The notes under the pieces were generated by a model. It searched no databases. It had not been told where the DNA came from and worked only from the letters and a program-made list of their open reading frames with translations. The position numbers and the translations under genes are program-made. A DNA stretch of 8,623 nt from Spirochaetaceae bacterium (lineage in GTDB: Bacteria; Spirochaetota; Spirochaetia; Treponematales; Breznakiellaceae): positions 1 to 8,623 of the forward strand of contig JAISQV010000171.1 of NCBI GenBank assembly GCA_031273985.1, in the 5' to 3' direction. Positions 5,717 to 8,623 of this stretch are shown here, piece by piece; position 1 is the first letter of the stretch, and each line of letters starts with the position of its first letter.

Positions 5717-6628
5717 CTAAATTTTCGTACTGCGGGCCACGCCGAAAAACCCGGTGGGTTTCAAAACCATGATAACGAGAAGTATGACAAAGGAAAAAAG
5801 GTCTTTGAAACTTGAGGGGAAAATAACGGTGATGAATATTTCGATAAATCCCAGCATGAATCCCCCGAGAAAGGCGCCCTTGATGTCCCCTATGCCCCCC
5901 ACCACGGCGGCGATGAAAGCTTTCCAGCCTATGTTCATCCCCATATAGGGGTCCAGAACGGGGTAGGACATACCGAAGAGTATCCCCGCCACCGCCGCCA
6001 GGGCGGAGCCCAGCGCAAAAGTCATGGTGATGACCCGGTTCACGGGGATCCCCATCAGGGGCAGGGCAAACTTGTCGTAGGAAATGGCCCGCATGGACAT
6101 ACCGAACACCGTTTTCCGCACGATAAATTCCAGAATACCCAGCACGGCAAAGGCCGCGACAATCACCAGCACCTTGAGGTTCGTCAGCATGACGGGGCCC
6201 ACCTGCCAGGTCTGGCGTACAAAGATGTCGGGGAAACGCCGGTTACTTGCGCCAAGGAGGGCCAGATTCCCGTTTTCCAGAATGAAGCCCACCATCAGGG
6301 CGGTGATCACCACATAAAGCCGGTTCACCCCCTTGTTCCGCAGGGGCCGGTAGGCGACCCGCTCGATGGTAACCCCCAAAAGCGCCGTCCCTGCCATCGT
6401 AATCACCAGGGTAAGAACAAACACCGCCACGCCCCCGCCGGCAAACTTCCCCAAAAGCGCGGTCGCGGCAAAAAAGGCTATGTAGCAGGCGCTCATAAAA
6501 ATATCGCCGTGGGCAAAGTTGATGAGCCGGAGAACCCCGTACACCAAACAGTAGCCCAGGGCGATAATCGAGTAAAAGCTCCCCCACTGGAGGGCATTAA
6601 AAATGTTCTGCAGCAGGGAAGCCAGCAC
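5717..6628 (-). CDS. livH: Branched-chain amino acid ABC transporter permease LivH
   Basis: A 303-residue hydrophobic permease. Typical LivH sequence is seen at INFAHGDIFM (36-45), IERVAYRPLR (88-97), the loop FGMSMRAISYDKFAL (175-189) that docks on the ATPase, and the stretch GWKAFIAAVVGGIGDIKG (234-251). It partners LivM in the membrane. Translation probably starts at a GTG (6628), with an AGGCGGGA-like ribosome site 11 bp after the livK stop; no closer ATG fits as well. The gene ends in TAG within the ribosome site of livM. Length matches the family (about 290-310 residues). Confidence 0.94.
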   Translation of the reverse strand: MLASLLQNIFNALQWGSFYSIIALGYCLVYGVLRLINFAHGDIFMSACYIAFFAATALLGKFAGGGVAVFVLTLVITMAGTALLGVTIERVAYRPLRNKGVNRLYVVITALMVGFILENGNLALLGASNRRFPDIFVRQTWQVGPVMLTNLKVLVIVAAFAVLGILEFIVRKTVFGMSMRAISYDKFALPLMGIPVNRVITMTFALGSALAAVAGILFGMSYPVLDPYMGMNIGWKAFIAAVVGGIGDIKGAFLGGFMLGFIEIFITVIFPSSFKDLFSFVILLVIMVLKPTGFFGVARSTKI

Positions 6629-6639
6629 GGTCCCGCCTG

Positions 6640-7794
6640 TTAGTGCATGGCCGTTACAAAAGTGAATTCGCCGTTCACGATATGCACCACCACGGCGTCC
6701 TTCTCCGGGTCCCCGGAATCGTTGAAGGTCATGCGCCCGGTAATACCGTCGTACTCCCGGAGCCCCGCAATCGCCGCGCGGATATTGTCCCGGTCCTCCT
6801 GGAGATTCCCGCTCAGCCCCGCCTGCTGAATCGCGTTGAGCGCTATGTAGATAGCGTCGTAGGTCAGCGCCGCCACATCGTCGGGAACATAACCGTAACG
6901 GGCATTGTAATCATCGATGTAGGCCTTCGTAGCTCCGGTGGCCCCCGCGGCGGCGTAGTGGGTGGTAAAGTAGTAACCCTCCACAGCGTTATTGCTCAGG
7001 GAAATCAGGTCCGCGGAACCCCAGGAATCGCTCCCCATGATGGGCTTGGTCCAGCCCAACTGCTGGGCCTGGGGCACAATCTTGGCCACCAGATCATAGT
7101 AAACCGGCAGATAGAGCAGGTCCGCCCCCGAGCGGATGATCCGGCCAAGCTGAACCTCAAAATTCGTATCCTTCTGCCCGTGGCTCTCAAAGGCCGTTAC
7201 CGACCCGGCCCCCTTCGAAGCTATCCAGCTATCCCGGAAAAGCTCCGCCAGGGTCTTGGAATAATCATCTTCCAGATTGTAAAGAATGGCCACCCGGTTC
7301 GCCCCGAACTGCTCCTGGGCAAACTTCGCGCCCACCGGCGCCTGGAAGGGATCCAGGAAACAGGCCCGGAAGACATAGGGCCGGTTCTCCGTGGTGGCGG
7401 GATTCGTTGACCAGGGCGCAATCATGGGCGTCCTGTTCTCATCGGCGATCTGCCCGGCGGGAATGGCCCGCCCCGACCCCTGGGGCCCAATCATCACCAG
7501 CACCTGATCCTGCTCGATCAGCCTCAGCGCCGCCTGCACAGCGGACTCCGCCTTCAGCTCGTTATCCACATAGATAAATTCGAGCTTGTACTTCGTCCCC
7601 TTCACATCCCAGCCCCCGGCGGCATTGATCCGCTCCCGAATCATCTCCCCGGTATTACGGGGCCCCTCGCCGATCATGGGCGAATCCCCGGTAAGCGGAA
7701 TATTGAACCCAATCTTGAGAGTCTGCTCCTTGGGCGCACAACCCAGCGAGAGCGCCAGCACTGCGGCCAACGCCGCATAAACCGTCTTTCTCAT
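6640..7794 (-). CDS. livK: Branched-chain amino acid-type substrate-binding lipoprotein LivK/LivJ
   Basis: A 384-residue type I periplasmic binding protein (peripla_BP_6). The N-terminus has a basic start, a hydrophobic core and LSLGC with C19 as the likely lipidated cysteine, so the mature protein is membrane-anchored, as common in spirochaetes and Gram-positives. Ligand-site regions typical of the family are IGPQGSGRA (102-110) and APWSTNP (126-132), followed by the RACFLDPFQ segment. Ligand could be branched-chain amino acids, or another amino acid or amide; sequence alone does not decide. A perfect AGGAGG (7801-7806) precedes the ATG. It is the first gene of the operon and so usually the most expressed. 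Confidence 0.93.
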   Translation of the reverse strand: MRKTVYAALAAVLALSLGCAPKEQTLKIGFNIPLTGDSPMIGEGPRNTGEMIRERINAAGGWDVKGTKYKLEFIYVDNELKAESAVQAALRLIEQDQVLVMIGPQGSGRAIPAGQIADENRTPMIAPWSTNPATTENRPYVFRACFLDPFQAPVGAKFAQEQFGANRVAILYNLEDDYSKTLAELFRDSWIASKGAGSVTAFESHGQKDTNFEVQLGRIIRSGADLLYLPVYYDLVAKIVPQAQQLGWTKPIMGSDSWGSADLISLSNNAVEGYYFTTHYAAAGATGATKAYIDDYNARYGYVPDDVAALTYDAIYIALNAIQQAGLSGNLQEDRDNIRAAIAGLREYDGITGRMTFNDSGDPEKDAVVVHIVNGEFTFVTAMH

Positions 7795-7813
7795 ACATTT
7801 CCTCCTTTACACA

Positions 7814-7829
7814 TCCGGGGCGCCCCGGA
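7814..7829. promoter_or_regulatory. 16-bp perfect palindrome in the livK leader
   Basis: The sequence tccggggcgccccgga is its own complement and lies between the predicted livK start site (about 7835) and its ribosome site (7801-7806). It could be an operator for a dimeric regulator. Alternatively it forms a small hairpin in the mRNA leader, close to the ribosome site. Confidence 0.4.
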
Positions 7830-7841
7830 AAAGTTCCCCCC

Positions 7842-7870
7842 ACTATACAAAAATGCCTGCCCCGTTGCAA
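7842..7870 (-). promoter_or_regulatory. Sigma70-type promoter of the livKHMGF operon
   Basis: On the minus strand a TTGCAA -35 box (7870-7865) and a TATAGT -10 box (7847-7842) are 17 bp apart, with TG directly before the -10. Transcription would begin near 7835, giving a leader of about 40 nt before livK. No other promoter of this quality is seen within the operon. Confidence 0.72.
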
Positions 7871-7893
7871 GCGCCGGAAAGTGAGAGGTTAGG

Positions 7894-8073
7894 AGGGGGC
7901 CAAGCCCCCTACGCCGGAGCCTCCTCCCCGGCAGGGCCGCAAGCGGCCCCGCCGGGTCCGGGGTCTCCGGCTACCCCCGTGCGGGGGGAGTCCCCCCCGC
8001 AACGCCCCCGCCCCATCCCCGGAGTTTGCGCGGAGCGCAAACTCCCAAGCTGAAGCCGCAAAGCGGCTTCAGC
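7894..8073. repeat. Tandem run of five strong hairpins upstream of livK
   Basis: This region between the tRNAs and the livK promoter has no gene. Five hairpins follow each other: 7894-7910 (7 bp, loop caa); 7913-7971 (outer gccggag/ctccggc, with an inner cccggc-a-gggccgc stem of 13 bp and one mismatch at 7927-7956); 7981-8000 (8 bp); 8021-8045 (11 bp perfect, loop gga); 8049-8073 (11 bp perfect, loop aaa). Loops are short. No T-runs follow on either strand, so they are not ordinary terminators. Confidence 0.65.
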
Positions 8074-8130
8074 AGCGCAAGAAACTCCCGGTATTGGCGG
8101 TCATGTTTAGTGTTTGTCGATCTTTTATTC

Positions 8131-8140
8131 GGGGGGGGGG
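8131..8140. repeat. Ten-G homopolymer tract
   Basis: Exactly ten consecutive G residues, outside any gene, between tRNA-Gly and the hairpin run. Tracts of this length are prone to slipped-strand length change. Poly-G promoter tracts are known to switch expression in Treponema pallidum, but this one is about 260 bp upstream of the livK promoter, so an effect is uncertain. Confidence 0.6.
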
Positions 8141-8155
8141 TCTAATACTCAAGAG

Positions 8156-8169
8156 CCCGCTCATGCGGG
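8156..8169 (-). terminator. Weak candidate terminator after the tRNA genes
   Basis: The stem cccgc/gcggg (8156-8160 with 8165-8169) around tcat lies about 20 nt past tRNA-Gly on the minus strand and is followed by ctcttgag. The stem is short and the T-run poor, so termination here is only a possibility. Confidence 0.2.
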
Positions 8170-8190
8170 AAACCTCCGGGGCGGTTCGAA

Positions 8191-8262
8191 AGCGGGAAAC
8201 GGGAGTCGGACCCGCGACATCGACCTTGGCAAGGTCGCGCTCTACCACTGAGCTATTCCCGC
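8191..8262 (-). tRNA. tRNA-Gly (anticodon GCC)
   Basis: The minus strand folds into a full cloverleaf: acceptor gcgggaa/ttcccgc, a D-arm with agctcagtggtagagc, anticodon stem cgacc/ggtcg with loop ttgccaa (anticodon GCC at 8228-8230), and a T-arm with ggtccgactcc. The discriminator base is U, as in bacterial tRNA-Gly. The 3' CCA is not encoded and must be added by the nucleotidyltransferase. It lies 20 bp after tRNA-Leu and is probably co-transcribed with it. Confidence 0.95.
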
Positions 8263-8282
8263 ATTAGGGGCTCCCCCCCTTC

Positions 8283-8362
8283 TGCGAGAGAAGGGACTCG
8301 AACCCTTACGCTTACGCACCAGATCCTAAGTCTGGCGTGTCTACCATTTTCACCACTCTCGC
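8283..8362 (-). tRNA. tRNA-Leu (anticodon UAG)
   Basis: The minus strand gives acceptor gcgagag/ctctcgc, a D-arm with tggtgaaaatggtagacac, anticodon stem ccaga/tctgg with loop cttagga (anticodon UAG at 8326-8328), a class II variable arm (tgcgtaagcgtaa region), and T-arm gggttcgagtccc. The discriminator is A, as expected for leucine. CCA is not encoded. It reads CUA and other CUN codons. Confidence 0.95.
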
Positions 8363-8439
8363 AGGACCGCCGCCGCCTGAGCCGCCGGCAAACAACGCCG
8401 GGCCGCAGCCGGGAGCCTGCCCGCCATTCGGGCCCTCCC

Positions 8440-8469
8440 AGCCTAGCCTGAAACGCGGAAAAAAGTCAA
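8440..8469 (-). promoter_or_regulatory. Probable promoter of the tRNA-Leu/tRNA-Gly unit
   Basis: On the minus strand a TTGACT -35 box (8469-8464) is followed after 18 bp by TAGGCT (8445-8440). A GC-rich discriminator follows, as often seen at stable-RNA promoters. It would leave a leader of roughly 70 nt before tRNA-Leu. The -10 box is poor. Confidence 0.4.
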
Positions 8470-8487
8470 GCCTGCGGCGGCAGCCGC

Positions 8488-8513
8488 CAGGAATTCAAAG
8501 TTTGAAAACTTAG
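8488..8513. repeat. Degenerate remnant of the terminal inverted repeat of the 1-200 element
   Basis: Bases 8488-8503 (caggaattcaaagttt) match 15 of 16 positions of the left-end sequence at 9-24. They are followed within two bases by aaacttag (8506-8513), the first 8 bases of the opposite arm at 183-190. It looks like the two ends of the element joined with the interior missing, or a chance relic. Confidence 0.4.
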
Positions 8514-8525
8514 GCATTTCTATCC

Positions 8526-8563
8526 AAAAACCACTCAAATTATTCATAATTTGAGTGGTTTTT
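8526..8563. terminator. Bidirectional intrinsic terminator with 17-bp perfect stem
   Basis: Left arm 8526-8542 and right arm 8547-8563 are exact complements around the loop ttca. The stem starts with five A and ends with five T, so it carries a T-tail whichever strand is read. It probably stops minus-strand transcripts coming from genes to the right of the window before the tRNA promoter. Confidence 0.75.
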
Positions 8564-8580
8564 ACCTTAGCCTGCCACCC

Positions 8581-8623
8581 CTTCCAGTCAGGAATTCTAA
8601 GTTTTTGCCGGTATCTACGCCTC
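8581..8623 (+). repeat. Second copy of the 1-200 repeat, cut by the window end
   Basis: These 43 bases match positions 1-43 at 42 positions in the same orientation; the only difference is T7 versus G8587. The terminal inverted repeat arm and the first part of the interior (gccggtatctacgcctc) are present. The rest lies beyond the window, so whether this copy is complete cannot be seen. Confidence 0.75.

Noticed and set aside
7853..8053. 66-codon plus-strand frame over the hairpin run
   Set aside because: It is rich in Pro, Gly and Ala from the GC-rich hairpins, has no ribosome site and starts inside the livK promoter.
1..8623. CRISPR array or phage attachment sites from the end-to-end direct repeat
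   Set aside because: Only two copies exist 8.5 kb apart, there is no spacer pattern, no integrase, and neither copy overlaps a tRNA gene.

Overview
The window looks like a piece of a GC-rich spirochaete-like chromosome, most plausibly a Treponema relative such as a termite-gut lineage. The clues are indirect: two tRNA genes that do not encode their CCA end, a lipoprotein-type solute-binding protein with a loose lipobox (LSLGC), strong AGGAGG ribosome sites, and intergenic regions crowded with hairpins and dispersed repeats. The assignment to a genus is inference; no marker gene settles it.

Layout, left to right. Bases 1-200 hold a compact repeat whose ends are an 18-bp perfect inverted repeat and whose interior folds into several stable hairpins, one with a GAAA tetraloop. 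Next comes a plus-strand gene for a URO-D-family (MtaA/CmuA-like) zinc methyltransferase. Two small plus-strand toxin-antitoxin loci follow: a complete HigB/HigA-type pair (toxin first), and a Phd/YefM-type antitoxin whose partner toxin is reduced to an 18-codon stub overlapping it by ATGA. Bases 2618-3142 hold no gene but carry a degenerate dispersed repeat, a minus-strand terminator and several nested inverted repeats.

The centre (3143-7794, minus strand) is one complete five-gene branched-chain amino acid (HAAT family) ABC transporter operon in the order livK-livH-livM-livG-livF. It has a very good sigma70-type promoter ahead of livK, and the genes are joined by short gaps or 1-nt TGATG overlaps. 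The lipoprotein LivK captures the ligand, LivH and LivM form the membrane channel, and LivG and LivF are the ATPases.

Upstream of livK lies a run of five perfect or near-perfect hairpins (7894-8073) and a ten-G homopolymer (8131-8140). Next are minus-strand tRNA-Gly(GCC) and tRNA-Leu(UAG), a probable tRNA promoter, a 17-bp perfect hairpin terminator, and finally a second copy of the left-end repeat, cut off by the window edge. The first 43 and last 43 bases of the window match at 42 positions, in the same orientation.

The most interesting candidate is the structured repeat at 1-200 and its second copy. It could be a MITE-like mobile element or a multi-copy structured RNA. The transporter, toxin-antitoxin genes and tRNAs are otherwise of recognisable families.
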